A stretch of 64,000 bases of DNA from Aspidiotus rigidus (GCA_035079385.1 JAVHKY010000018.1:2480001-2544000), one strand, 5' to 3'; counted from the stretch's first letter, positions 11,805 to 24,560 are shown. Notes: generated by a model not told the origin, from the sequence alone. Translations and numbers: made by a program.

Positions 11805-13686
11805 TTCCAGGCCGACGGACTGCGACGTCGTTTTGTGGAAACGTTTTCACGCGCACTAGGTCAAATTATCATTTTACTAAGCACTTTACATTTAAGGTTT
11901 CAGTCTCGTTGCGTCGCGCCGTTCGCCACACGATGAATGGTAAACTGAAGTTCGGGAAAATAATTAAATTCGAACTCTACATGTATATTGAATCGTTTTA
12001 TTATTCGATTCCTAAGGTAATTCGACATTCAGCATCCATCGTGGTATGGATTAATAATTTTTTTTCTTCACATCTTCTAAGAAACGTTACGGTAATGAAG
12101 CGCGAGATTATTTCTGTTCCGAGTACAATCGAGGGCCTATTAAACACGTTTAATGAAAATCGATAACGTAAAAATTGCTGTAAGGTTACGCATTGCATTT
12201 GAATACGACAATCATCGTACATGAGAAATTATCGGACCCTTTGCTCCTGCTCCTATGAGTTTGTACACAGAGCGCTGTGTAGATTATCGAACAAAGACTA
12301 CAAAGAGGCTAGTTTTGTCTGTTTCTTTTAAATGTTTATAAAATGCGGCTGCGGTATGCTACGTGAAAATGCGTGAGATATTCTAATGTATACCGATTTC
12401 GTGTATTCTTAAGTTATACGCGAGTAAAGAAAAAAGAAAAAATATCAGAGAGAGAAATTAAAAAGAAAAAGATGGGTGAGGAGAAAAGAAGAGAGAGGGT
12501 CTAATTTGGTGCGGCAGCGTAGAAAATGCTGACTCATAATTAACTATTGCTGTCGTTGATGATGAGACTGACGAGTGTGTTGCAGCATTATACTGAACAG
12601 TAGTACAGCAGTAGTCACCTCAGGCAAGAACGCCAAAGTCTCATTATCCTCGAGATCGTCGTCATCATCATCATCATTACCTCACAATTCGATATCACAG
12701 CACATCGTATTACATCACTTTTCTACAAAGCAAAAAAGTCGTGTAGATTCTCTCATACATAAATATTCTGCCATTTTTTTTTCACCGTCTACCTTTAGTC
12801 CACAGTTTTTGATTTTATTATTCACAAGGTTTTTCGCATAATAATCTTACGTCTGAGCCCGAAGAAACGTGAACCTCGATATATTCGATGACGGATGAAC
12901 GAATGAGAGTCTAAGGAAAATGAATTTTCTTCCGAATTATGCACGCCGATGACCAAAGTAAAGTAAGTCTTATAATCTGCGTGTCCGTAGCGTAAAAAAT
13001 ATATGTGAGGAGGTTGAAAATATTACATTATACTCGTACGAAGATGGATTTACATCAGTACTCCGAATAATAAATTATGGATCTGTATAACGCGTATATT
13101 ATGGGCAGCTGTTGGTCATTCGTTTATTCGGAAATTTTTTTCCTATAGACATGGCAGCGTGCGTGAAATGTCTCGAGTTAGCATGACCCTGATCTTGTTT
13201 AAAATTACTATGGATACGTACAATTCGGAGTCAGTTGAATGGCCATGTAGGGAGAAGAAGTTTACGAAGAGTTAAGTACCAACACGTATCGAGAGAATTA
13301 AGATGCAGCCCTACTCTTAGGAATATTCTTCCAAATTCGCTCACATTGGAATTATTAACTGATTTTTTGAGTCAGAAAGCTCAATTTTTTTCAGTACACC
13401 GTCACAAATGCTATAAATTTCACTTCTAGAGTGTTCTTCGTGAAACTGTTTTTAGAGGTAGAGGTATCGTGGCGGATATACCATGGGATGAGCGGGGGGA
13501 GGGGGGGGCTCGTAAGTTGAAGAGTGTTTTTTTCTGTCGGGCAACTTACTGATAAAACTCGATAACAATATTTCCAGCCGAGAGAGGTAATGACAAAAGT
13601 TTTGGGTTTCGCTTCAGGAGCATTGCCACGTTTCCGAGAAGTTCATCTCTGTTTCCCACTCTCCTTTTTCTTGCATTCTTATTAAT
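11805..13686. other. Upstream flank of the orphan gene, no other gene seen
   Basis: CpG-containing DNA near the gene (11,800-11,940) grades into low-complexity purine-rich DNA (12,425-12,500) and a short CAT/CGT run at 12,655-12,680. Frames of 60-88 codons have no recognisable content. A G-run lies at 13,494-13,508. Confidence 0.5.
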
Positions 13687-13945
13687 AGGGAACCCCTCCT
13701 CCGGAGGGTTATTTCGTAAAATTTGTCGTGCGCCGTGTGATGTCTGGCGAAAACTGACCTATGACGTCATCGGGTCGAAAGTCGACATTTTCCACCTTCC
13801 TATCTTATACTAGGGCAGGGGGACTTGAAAAATTTTCACTTTCGAGTCATAATATATGACGACAAAAGGGACTATGAATTCTCAATACCAAAACTAATTC
13901 GACCCATACAACAGGTTCCCGTTGAGGAGCCGTCGTTTTTTCATC
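13687..13945 (+). repeat. Copy of the foldback repeat family
   Basis: Begins with AGGGAACCCCTC, carries the TCGTGCGCCGTG block, then the unit GGGGGACTTGAAAAATTTTC followed by GAGTCATAATATATGA, and ends with ACAGGTTCCCGTTGAGGAG and GCCGTCGTTTT. The same blocks in the same families of words occur in the 14.8-15.7 kb copy. It contains one TGACGTCA at 13,762. Confidence 0.6.
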
Positions 13946-14823
13946 CTTACCATTTCATCTGCACCTTTGTATCTCTATTTCTAACTCAATTTTGAATTCT
14001 TCGGTACTTCTTCGAAGGGTTCTAAGATTTCCCATACAGCAAATAATTACGGAATTTTGTGGGCTCGCAAAAATCTCTTGAAAATCTCCTGATATTTCCA
14101 AACTTTTTTCTGATCTGCAAGGGGGATCCTCAATGCTGAAATTGGGGCATTATTGGATAGGGATTATTTCAAGGTCACCAACGCATCTTCAAATTGAATG
14201 TAGAACAGATGAAATTTTGTCATATAAAAAGATCTAAAAATTCGCTGAAAATTTGTTGACCTGAAATCTTAGAACTGATTTTCGTCGACAAAGGGATCTA
14301 CGATCAATAGCGTTTTCGAACAAATTTTATTTAGCAACATCTACTCGACATGCTGTACCTTATTCTGATCACTTCATAGAAGTCTATTCCTCAATTTCAA
14401 AGGTGGACTACTCGCTTAAAAACGATTTTCGATTTACTGAAATAGCCTACGTTTTGTAGATTCTTGAAAGTCCTGAAGTATCCTCTCTGTATAGCGTCAA
14501 ATAAAGCAAATCGAGCACAAGTGCTTGAATCTGAAGAATTAGCGTTCTTGAAACTGCGGAAAATGACAACTTTAGAAATTCATTTGTTTTAGTGTAAATC
14601 GATCAAAGCAATGGCTGATGACAATGTGTCTACCGCTCTCGGAAAACCCCACAAAATCCCAGAAAAGTCTCGGATTTTCAAAGTGGGCCCGGAAACCATT
14701 CGTCCAAATGGCTCCAGAAAACTTGAAATTATTCTATGAATTAAAAAATACAATATGAGGGGGAAATTCCATGTGCCTCAATAGCTAAGTTTTATGGAGA
14801 GATGTTGTATTGCTCAAGATTCA
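13946..14823. other. No gene recognised
   Basis: AT-rich sequence between two copies of the foldback family. No open frame of note, no internal repeat seen. It may be diverged body of the same element family, but I found no matching second copy in the window. Confidence 0.4.
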
Positions 14824-15738
14824 TTTTAACAGGGAACCTGTTTTATGGGGGGCTTTTTGAGAAATTTCCCGTCCGCCGTCCGCCGTTCAGCGAAGAACTT
14901 GGAAAAATTTTGACTCTCGAGCCATATATGATAGGAGGGGGACTTGGAAAAATTTTGACTCTCGAGCCATATATATGATAGGAGGGGGACTTAGAAAAAT
15001 TTTGACTCTCGAGCCATATATGATAGGAGAGGGACTTGGAAAAATTTCGACTCTCGCGCTATATATGGTATGAAAGGGACATGGAAAAAAACGACGGCTT
15101 CCTTAACGAAGTTGAACGAGGAACGCAGGGAACCTGTTTTATGAGTCAAATGGGATATGGTATTGAAAATTCAAGGAAGCCTAGACCTAGATAAAGCTAG
15201 TAAAAAGAAGGCCTAGACGTATTCTAAGCCTAGTATAATATAGTTTGAGAGTCTAAATTTTTCTCGAATCTCCAGCTATATATGATAGCTCGAGAGTCGA
15301 AATTTTTCCAATTCCCCCCCCCCCCCCCTATCATATATATAGCGCGAGAGTCGAAATTTTTCCAAGTCCCCCTCCTATCATATATGGCTCGAGAGTTGAA
15401 ATTTTTCTAAGTCTCCCTACTATCATATATGGCTCGAGAGTCGAAATTTTTCCAAGTTTTTTGCTGGACGGCGCACGGCAAATTTCTCAAAAAGCCCCCC
15501 ATAAAACAGGTTCCCAGTTAAAATTTCAACTCTTGAGCTATCATATATAGCTGGAGATTCGAGAAAAATTTAGACTCTCAAACTATATTATACTAGGCTT
15601 AGAATACGTCTAGGCCTTCTTCATACTAGCTTTATCTAGGTCTAGGCTTCCTTGAATTTTCAATACCATATCCCATTTGACTCATAAAACAGGTTCCCTG
15701 CGTTCCTCGTTTAACTTCCTTAAGGAAGCCGTCGTTTT
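14824..15738. mobile_element. Foldback element with interdigitated inverted arms (A-B-A'-B')
   Basis: Two pairs of inverted repeats overlap rather than nest. Arm A (about 14,824-14,985) is the reverse complement of A' (about 15,350-15,523); it starts with AGGGAACCTGTTTTATGGGG and runs into GGCTTTTTGAGAAATTT. Arm B (15,088-15,307) is the reverse complement of B' (15,519-15,738), about 220 bp each and highly similar; it starts AAACGACGGCTTCCTTAA and includes AGGCCTAGACGTATTCTAAG. Between and inside the arms are tandem units of about 47 bp. No open frame is present. The arrangement could come from insertion of one copy into another in opposite orientation or from unequal recombination. No target duplication is obvious. 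Foldback-type DNA transposons are a reasonable comparison, but I do not recognise a named family. Confidence 0.75.
14899..15084 (+). repeat. Tandem repeat, about four units of 46-48 bp
   Basis: Each unit starts GACTTGGAAAAATTTTGACT or a near variant, continues CTCGAGCCATATATGATAG and ends in a G-rich AGGAGGGGG. The inverted counterpart lies at about 15,268-15,462, with a run of about 14 C replacing one G-rich end. Confidence 0.8.
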
Positions 15739-17099
15739 CTGACGTCTCGGCATCATTGGCCTTTGAGCGTGAACGATAATATCACAAAATTATAGTCTAC
15801 TAGAAGAAAGAAATTTTTACAGATGTGATTTTATGTTAGTAACTTTGATAGAAGCCCAAATGGCGCAGTGGTGACGGAAGAAGACGGCATATACCAATAG
15901 ACGTGCAAATAATATCATTCCAAGATTTCCACGAATCAGCATGAATTTTGAAAGTAAAATACGTAATCCTTTTATAGAACCAGTTATGAATTGAAAATTC
16001 AAAAGCGTATAGCCTAAATTATAGGCTTTTGAATTATATACCAGTTAGAAATAAAAAGTCGGAAGGGTAAAATATACCCCGTTGTAGAATAGTGTACATG
16101 TGTTTCTTTGCGGGATATCTCCTATAACTTTCATCGGAGGAAGTGTGTTTGGTCTCTCTCTCTCTAAGCAAGGTTCGTGGACCTCACGCGTGGACAGTAG
16201 AATTCTAAACTAAATCACGAGACGACTTGAAAAATCGGGTGTATAAGAATCGGAAAGAAATCTCAACAGCTACGTCCGCCGCCAAAGACAGTAGCTGGCT
16301 TGGTTACACACATGCGAGTATTACGAATGTGGTACCGATATATTCACATTACAATGGACTACCCCGCGAAAGACGTTGCTACTGAATTACGTCTACGGAT
16401 GATCTCAGTGTGATCGTCGATCTTTTCTTTTTGTTCGAGCACTACAGGACACAAAATTTCTACGAAACATAAATCACAAGTTCGATTTTTACATAATACA
16501 TAAGCGACATCGATGTGTTACGTATGTGACTTGGGGGCGAAAATAAATTTCGTCTTATGAGTAAGATTTACGGTGTACGTTCTTTCGACTCAAAGGAAAC
16601 TGTTCTAATTTCTTAGACTGTTTCGTCGGAATCCTTTTTTTTTTTTTTTTTTTTCCCTGGTATATTCTCTCTCATATCGGAACACTTTCATCTTTGGAAT
16701 AAAGTTTACCACCCGCCTATGCAAATTTGTGTTCGACACTTCGAAATTCTAAGAAGTTATGACTACCGGTATTCCGTAGTCAATCAAAGACCACCCTAAT
16801 TTGCATTGAGGAATTCTTGACTCGTTGCTCTCAACAACGAATCTTTTCTTATGTAAAAATCTACAAAAGGTTGATTATACGGGGTAGCCTAGGAAACGAG
16901 GGTTGAAGCGTAATTAGGGTCCGTATCAGGTGCGCGTACGCATAACTCCTGAACTAGAATACGCACGTACTTGTTCGAAATTCGTTATATGCACGAATAG
17001 TTTTCAAAAAATGGCGGGTAAGAAGAACAACGAGGGGGTTACATTAGGCGATCGAATCGAAAAAATGGGTAATAGGTTATAGAAAATGCGAAATTATTT
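15739..17099. other. No gene recognised
   Basis: AT-rich DNA with a T run at about 16,637-16,655 and a TC microsatellite at about 16,153-16,165. No long inverted repeat and no coding signal seen. Confidence 0.5.
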
Positions 17100-18290
17100 C
17101 TAGATGAAAAATAATAAAAATGAGAAGAAGCGCCCGAAAGATGGACGTCGAGCAGGCGCCAGAGTTAAAAAGCATCTGCGAACGACTACAGGTGGTCCCC
17201 GCGTTGATACGATGATGATGATAAGTTGCGATAAGGTGGTGGCACATTATTATTTTTCGAAGAGCCGTCCAAAATGATCATCTCCGCGCATATATACATA
17301 CGTATTCATCTTCAACCAGGGTCTCGTGTATACCTGCGTTCGATCGGCGCCGAACTTCCGACCAGGTTTAAAACCGCACGAGCTGCGAGTGGTCTTTGGC
17401 GAAAATTACACGCTGTCAGCGCTGCCACGAAGACGTCGGCGGAATCTCTGGGCTCGCAATTAATAAAATAATAATTTCGCTCGCCGAACGCATTTCATTC
17501 CGTTGGATGGGATGCTGACGCGTTCTTTTTTTCCCCGTCGAGGCCTGACGATGTATAAACGTAATTCGGTGCGAGAATGAATAATAAAGAATCTCGGCTA
17601 AAGAAATCAATTAGCCATCAGTCGCGCGATATACCGCGCGCAGCTGCATAATTTTTGAATACGAAATTAACGTCGGTGCCATGCGGCGCGGCGATACTTT
17701 GTAGGCGAGAAAAATCGAAGCCTGTATAGCCCGAGCGTTATCGTAATTAATCAAGAGCGTTCCGGAAGATACTGCGCTCGGCTCTTTTATCTTCGGGAGA
17801 TACGATATGTGTGTGAGTTATGACGAAGGTGGTGGCAAGTGAAACGCCAAAACGAAGAAGGTGCCAGTCACATCGTGCCGTAGACCGGTAATTATACCGC
17901 TGCGGTTCGTGTATATATGTATATAAGCGGTTACATCGGGGTGTTTCTTAAGAGGTAATTATTCGTAGATTTTTGCGTGAGTGTGAGTGTGATTCATTTT
18001 TCATTTATGCCGTTGGAATGTCTATCTGCACGGAACAGGAGACGTGACCGATACAACAGGATGAGATCGTTTTGTATATACGATTGAATATGAAATGACG
18101 CTCCCTCCTTTTTTGAAGAAAAGGATATTGAATCATTCGGTTAACTTGAAACCGCATCGCATTCGGCGGTCAATAATTTCGAGAGGTTGATGACAACAAG
18201 TTCGGACGCAAGATAGATTTTGGTGGTCGATTACTCGACGGGAAGTCACCCTCCTCGAACCAAGAGATGAAAAGCCTACAGGTAATTGGC
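17100..18290 (+). promoter_or_regulatory. GC-richer, CpG-containing block with a possible promoter and first exon
   Basis: The block is visibly richer in G+C and CpG than its surroundings (17,130-17,480, 17,610-17,780). At 17,921-17,928 the sequence TATATAAG-like follows a longer TATA-rich stretch, and at about 18,267 ATGAAAAGCCTACAG is followed directly by GTAATT, a possible splice donor. This could be a TATA promoter with a leader exon and a five-codon first coding exon of a plus-strand gene, but each signal alone is weak. It may equally be a conserved non-coding element. Confidence 0.2.
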
Positions 18291-19763
18291 GAGAAGGTTC
18301 GTCGTCTGGTGATCAGATTACAGATTGCAAACCTAAATACTCGCTTCTGGCCTGTCGTTTTAAAACTGGCAAACTTTCAATATCTTTCAATCAATGAACT
18401 TCAGGTTTTAAGCTAGAGACAGGGAGTAAAAATAGTAGAACCACACGGCTCATGGTTCCCAAGTACAAATGTGCCTTCGCGTCAATGTATATAATTGTTC
18501 CAAGTTCTATCGTTCATATATTTCTTAAGGGTTAGAATTTCGCTACTCATAATTGAAAAATGTCTTATTACCCTCATCAGCTAGGTTGGAGCGGTTCCCC
18601 CAAATTTTTACAATTTTTCAAGTTGATCGGAGTTCAGATGAGAACGTCGACCTCTTTAGAATCACAATGTTCTGTTTATATGTCTAGCAGGGAGCTCCTG
18701 AATTAGGTCGATGCCGCCCACGTTGAATGCATCTCCCTCTCGGATATGATCACAATAGAATTTACTTTTAGGTCAAAAACCTTCTCCCTGTGAATCCTGA
18801 AAAAAGTAAGTCTGAGACCCTCGTCCCAGGGAACCCCATGTATTCGGAAGAACGTCGAGTGGCGCACTTCTCTAAATAATCCCGTCGTGAAATAAATTCT
18901 TTATTGGAAATACATTCTGGATCTCGGACTCTAACCTCACCCCCTCCCCTACTGAGGAAAGCATATCCATGAACTATTCTAGGACCTATTTCAAATTGTA
19001 AATATTTTGAGCATACGAAAAAGAGACAGATAAGGTTCTGCTTTTTGTCGATGACGTGGACCAACGTTAAAACCATATCTTCATACGACCCCTTCCACAT
19101 TATTCACTGATTTTTGAAATTCTCCAAAGCGATATACATGTGCTCGTTACACATTTACAAAATGGAGTCACTCAAAAAGATTTGCTAACCCCCTGTCAAC
19201 CCACCGTTTCGTGAGACGCTGACCTGAGACAAATACTTCTGTTACTCGTGAAGAAGTTATAGTTCTCGAAACAACGCGCGATATTATGTAGATAAAGAAT
19301 GACAGTCGCAAGACGAAATCAACGTACATGCTAGTCTAGACGAGGCTCAGATGTATTAGCAAGGAAACTGCATATCAAGAATGCATGAAGCGTAAAAAAG
19401 TAATGTCGATGTTAACATCTCTACTATAGAAGGATATATATTTTATGCACACACAAAGACGAACCGTGATAATTTCGATTTCTTTCACCGCTGGTAACTA
19501 CAAATACATTCTCTTTCTTCAATAATGTTATCTTACTCCTACAAAATTGATACTCTGTAGAGTACTGTGTGGTACAGCTTCGTTTGAAAAAGAGCCCTCG
19601 GCAATCATTCACTCAGTATAATACAATAAAGTAAGACGGCAATTTCGAATTGTCATTTTGTTTATGTACATTTACTAATTGATAGAATTTCTCACATTTC
19701 ATCGGTAACACTACTGACTGCAGCATAATCGGATAGAATTTGACACAAATTTTCGGCTTAGTC
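18291..19763. other. No gene recognised
   Basis: A 110-codon minus-strand frame (18,768-19,100) has no recognisable domain. The rest is AT-rich without clear repeats. Confidence 0.45.
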
Positions 19764-20065
19764 TCATGAATGAGGGGGTTCCATGACGTTGCTCTCTCCT
19801 GTAGGGTCCATGAAAGGTCCACAACCTAATGGAGAGGCAGTGTTCAGGCCTATTTGTTGGTAGCTCTTCATTCCGGAATGTGAACACCCACTATTCCAAA
19901 GAGATGACATATGGTCGATACAAATTTTTACATCCAAGAATTCCATGCTTTTAATAGACTCGTGTCAAGAACCTGATGGAAGTAGGGTACAAGCCTAGTC
20001 CTGAATGTGAATTATAGAGCTGACATATGATCGATAAAAGTTCTTATGTCTAAGGATTGAATATC
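19764..20065 (-). pseudogene. Coding-like minus-strand segment containing a duplicated block
   Basis: Two stretches, 19,875-19,945 and 20,002-20,059, are diverged direct copies. Both translate on the minus strand to related peptides: FLDVKICIDHMSSLWNSG in the first and SLDIRTFIDHMSAL followed by a stop in the second. Conservation at the peptide level suggests a decayed coding element, perhaps of retrotransposon origin. I do not recognise the protein. Confidence 0.3.
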
Positions 20066-21985
20066 ACTGTTTTGAAACCATAGACCACGACTTGTACTAT
20101 TCATCAAATCACAAGGTAGAAAAAAGTCCTTTTTACCTATGGACCCTCGGCCCCTTACTACCGAAACAATCTACAGACAAATAATACGCTCTCCTTTTAT
20201 CCGAAGCTAAATCTTCCGATAAAGTTCATGCACTTTAATGCTCACATTATACGTCACCCTCCGTGATTTCTACCCATAACTATAAAAATCGAGTAATAAG
20301 CGTATAGATCGAAATTTCTCATTTTTTTACAACTTCGAGTAGGCCTTTGCTTACCTCGCGTGTTTCTATTAATTTTTACGCTCAGTTTCTTGAAATTAAT
20401 CAACTCTAGCTTTAACACATTCTGTATACGCGGAGAATTGAATACGACATGAAAATACTACTTTCTATCTGCCCTTTAATTAAGCTCATTTTTTTATTAC
20501 TGCCCGCGTTACGTTTATTACTCATGAATTTCAATGCTTGATGAATAAAACGAAACAAATTATTGAGAGATCGACCATTACAAAGTAAAGCGTTCGAGAC
20601 GAATGATGCTGGAATGCGGTACACACATCTGTAGAAATATAAGGTAATTTGGCCATCAGCACTAATTTCGTGCTTCTTCACGACAGCCGCTCGTGGACGG
20701 TCCATACGAATGCTCCGGACGCGAAACATTATCATTACAGTTCCATACACTCTTTCATCTTTCACCTTTTCCTAATATCTCCGCGTATGTACTTTCAAGA
20801 ACCAACGTATGCGCGCCGTGGTATTGTTGTACAGATTCCGCAGCACCTCTTCCCCATCCCTTGCGCGATCGCTAATTTATATTCTCGGCGCGCGATTAAT
20901 TTCGTTATTATTTGATTTTTATTCTAATCGTCGCGAGTATAATCGACTACTCGTTTCCGGCGTTCGCAGATTCTCGAAAGATTGTCGAGGTTCCACCGGG
21001 GAATGCCATCAGCGCTCGTAAGATTTTTAGGTGACCTTTGCAGGAATGGCTGATAATGTTTGGCGAGAATGTTATTATTAATTATTATTATTATATCATT
21101 ATTTTTTTTTCGTTGCTTACGAATAGGACACGCGGATGACGAATGGGATAGATGAATGGCAATTTGACCACTGCCTTGACGTGATTGTACGCCGTTGCCA
21201 AACAAAACGAAAAACGTGATTTAAATATTAAATCGCGAGGCCGCTCGGTGGCGCAGCTCCGACTTCTGCGCTGCTAATGCCGATGTAGTCTAATACGACT
21301 TGATTCGCGGCCGCTTTAAATATAATGAGAAATAATTTACCCAGAATGGGCGGTAAAGAAGTGAGGCAGCAGCAGAAGAAAGCCCCGAACGGATGCATAT
21401 CATTAAAAGGAAATCAAGACGGACACACGGCCGACCAGGAATGATGAACTCGCGACTGCGGCGGCGTACATCTGTAAGGACTAGGTACTGTAATGTATAA
21501 TGATCTCGCGGCAGAGGCGAGCGGCAGTAGTACCTACGAAGTAATAATAATCATAATCGTAATCGTAATATAATGCACCTGTAAACCATGACTATGGTAT
21601 AATGCGTGCACAAACGTAAGCACAAAAAGTAAAATTAAGAAGAAAGACGTTAACGTTCGAATTCCACACCAGTATCGGCTTATTATTCTTTCTTTGCGCC
21701 TACTTATACAGTACCCGAACACGTAGTATAACGTATATACCACCTTACAAGTAGTAATTAAAATGGAACGATGAACTCGACGATGCGGAATACGGCTAAG
21801 TTATAGTTATAAGATACACAGTAGTAGAGAAGTAGCTGTATAGTAGCTAGCGACAATTACTGCTACAATGTTTTTACCATTCCGTGATAAAAATTTCGCG
21901 TCGTCGCGTCGCGTCGTGACAGTGGCCGACCGCGGTAGGCGTATACGCGACTTCTGAACGCTTGATCAGATCGCTATGCTTCTAG
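20066..21985. other. Non-coding DNA with GC-richer islands
   Basis: GC-richer stretches at about 20,680-20,900 and 21,210-21,500 (with CGCGAGGCCGCTCGG and GCGGCCGC) stand out from AT-rich surroundings. Overlapping frames of up to 117 codons occur on both strands but none is recognisable. These islands look like candidates for conserved regulatory DNA. Confidence 0.35.
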
Positions 21986-23282
21986 CTTATTCGTCGAGCC
22001 AATTCCCAGCCCTCACGCTTACAGATCACCGGTACCTGGAGGAGGAAGAGAACTATATTGATCCAGAAATTATATAGATTTTCGTTCTTTGTAGATGGAT
22101 CTGAGAAAATTGAATAGAAGGTGATCATTACTCTGGATGCGGAAGACATCGATATGAGCAGCTTCATCTCGCGCGCTAGAACTAGAATATGACTTAATTA
22201 AAAGAAATTACGGTCTTTCCACTCGGAATGACCAACAGGAAAGCGTAAAATAGATTTCTATCTAGCTACCTATCAGAAAAGAGTTGAAAGATCGAAATAG
22301 AGCTCGTGTTATTTTAATCTAACGCATTCAAAATAACAGGTAAGGCTCAATTCGAGCATAGGCATCTATGTAGGTAAGATCCTAATCCGGGCGCGGGAAA
22401 AATTTTTTGCTCTCTCCCTTCAAACTCTTGTACGTACTTCTCTAAAATCCTGGTAATACATGGGTAAATTCACCCACGTACGTCGGCGCCTATGGATTCA
22501 AAATATCATGTTTTCAACAAATCCAAAAGAAATTATTACTCTTTTATTGTTGACTATATCAACATTTGATTGTAAAATATAATTGAAATATTTGACGCTC
22601 TTCAATCGTCAGTCTAGTGCAGAAAGGTTCCTCAAATATTTCAGCTGGTCTTCAAAATATGAGAAATACACTGCTGTATGATTGTATTGTTCAGGGCTTG
22701 AAAGCTTCTAGCGCTGATTCTAGCTGTAACTTGAATCCAGTAACTTTGTGTTTGTTTTGAGGTCTCAAGAAAATATTTTTGAGCCCAATAAAAACATAAA
22801 TATTCAGTACCTATATGAATAGATTTGAACGTGTAACGTTTTTTACGAAATTACAGATCACAAAGAAATTATATTTTCTTTAAAGGTTAATACAGCTAAT
22901 TATTGAGTTATAGTTGTTTCTAAGATGACTTTTCAATGAATAATAATTCAATCTTCATACCTATAGGTACTAGTTTTTTGATACAAACATTTTCCAATAT
23001 TGGTATTTTTGGATCGTGTTTTGGCAATATTCAATGTTTATTTCAACACAATTCGGAGAATAGTATATATAATACGTGAAACAAAGCCCCAATTTATCAG
23101 ATCGTAATTTTTCCTCTTTATTCCGGGAATGAAGTAGTTTACAGGGCTCTTTGGCTGATTGCATTGTAGCCAGGGCTTCAGATTTTATGCTTCAGCGTAT
23201 TTTTCTGTAACGTCTTGAATGACATCATTTTGAAAGATCTCCACAATTCATAAAATTTCCTGTCAAATGAGCCCTATTTAAA
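21986..23282. other. No gene recognised
   Basis: AT-rich DNA without clear repeats, splice-bounded exons or RNA genes. Confidence 0.5.
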
Positions 23283-23365
23283 AAAGCATATTTGGCATAT
23301 TTTGGGTAGTTTGAGCATATTTCAGCATATTGGAGCATTTTTAAGCATATTTCAGCTATATTTCC
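23283..23365 (+). repeat. Imperfect short tandem repeat of GCATATTT-like units
   Basis: About six units of AGCATATTT or GCATTTTT spaced 9-16 bp apart. A similar imperfect array built of TTTGGCATTTT lies at 42,090-42,155. Confidence 0.5.
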
Positions 23366-23489
23366 AAAAATTCGCCCGAAATTGCAGAAACCACGGAAAA
23401 ATGCACAATTCAAATGTTTCTGCAGAAATCAGCAACCCAGCGTTCAGCTTGACAGTTTTTTTCTTCTCTGTATACAACTGCGTCCTTTA

Positions 23490-23672
23490 GGGGTCCGCTA
23501 CAATGAAACGAAGTTGGCAACGAGCAACGCGCAACGAGCAATTTTGAAACGGTAGTGGTGTGTAAAAAACAAGCAACCGAATCAAACTAATTTGTTTCGG
23601 TTGCCCATTGCTCGTTCACGGTTGCCCATTGCTCGTTCACGTTGCTCAGTTTGTTTCATTGTAGCGGACCCC
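23490..23672. mobile_element. MITE, about 183 bp, TIR begins GGGGTCCGCTACAATGAAAC
   Basis: The left end GGGGTCCGCTACAATGAAAC is mirrored by GTTTCATTGTAGCGGACCCC at the right end; inside, GCAACGAGCAA words are mirrored by TTGCTCGTT words, one of them in a tandem duplicate (GGTTGCCCATTGCTCGTTCAC twice). The element has no coding capacity. The flanking bases show no clear target duplication, so I cannot assign a superfamily. Confidence 0.8.
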
Positions 23673-24248
23673 ATATTGAAACGAAAAGTTGGGTAAATTG
23701 GTGAATTAATTGTAAAATTAAGGAACTGATTTAATCGCGATACACAGTATAATAGGATGAGAAAAATGATAATCATGATTAAATGAAATGTTCCTATGTT
23801 ATTCAGTTATTCCTGTGCTAATTGTGAACCTGCTTGAATAAGCTGGTGCATTTCTTTTTGGGTACTTTTGCCTCAAGTTATCAGTGCTGTGACGTCACAG
23901 AAAATTAATCTACTCAACTTTGTACAATAAAAAAAAAACACTTTGTGCAACCACTTTGTTTCGCACCAAGGCAAAAACACTTCCTTGTTTACATTCTTCA
24001 GAATACCTTCTGCAAATCGGGCGGCTGCGCTTCATGTACAGCAGTGATAAAGACACTATCCTTCTTTCTCAGTTCTCTGAGGAATTTGAATCGGGCTGCC
24101 ACGAGCACTCTGCTACATGTGCATACACACTACTACACAAATACTAATTCACCGCTGAAAAAGTGATCGCTGCGTCTCGTGCTTGTAAGTTTATTATACT
24201 TAGCTGAGAAACCAATTTTTTCAACAGCAGCTTATAACTCATAGTAAA
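23673..24248. other. No gene recognised
   Basis: AT-rich DNA; one GTGACGTCAC palindrome at 23,889-23,898. Two overlapping plus-strand frames of 73-75 codons at 23,920-24,166 are not recognisable. Confidence 0.45.
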
Positions 24249-24560
24249 ACCAGGGTTGCGCAGCTAAAGCCGTTATTGGCTCAAGTTTAAGCTTAAGCTC
24301 TTGTTTTGACCATTTCTAGGGAAGCTAAAAGACAGGCAATGAATTTTGAGACATCAGCTTTTCAGCCAATAGCCTGTCATTAGAAAATATTGATTGGTTG
24401 AAGGTAAAATTTAGCTATTATAATTAAGTTCAAGTTTTAAGCCATTATTTTGACCCATTTTGAAAAAACTAAATTCCAGCTAATGAATTTATTGGGATTA
24501 GCTGTCAGCCAAAAGCTGAAGTTTAAGTCAATGCTGATTGGCTGTGGAACTATTATTTTT
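24249..24560. repeat. Truncated relative of the hAT-type MITE at 24,988
   Basis: Starts with CAGGGTTGCGCAGC, like a hAT end, and is built from the same words as the intact MITE (GTTATTGGCTCAAGTTTAAG, TTAAGCCATTATT, several AGCCAAT/ATTGGCT). A matching right end is not seen. Confidence 0.45.

Noticed and set aside
20412..20765. 117-codon minus-strand frame
   Set aside because: Unrecognisable, overlapped by plus-strand frames, no supporting signals.
23283..23365. CRISPR-like array
   Set aside because: Short imperfect units with no constant spacers; the genome is eukaryotic.
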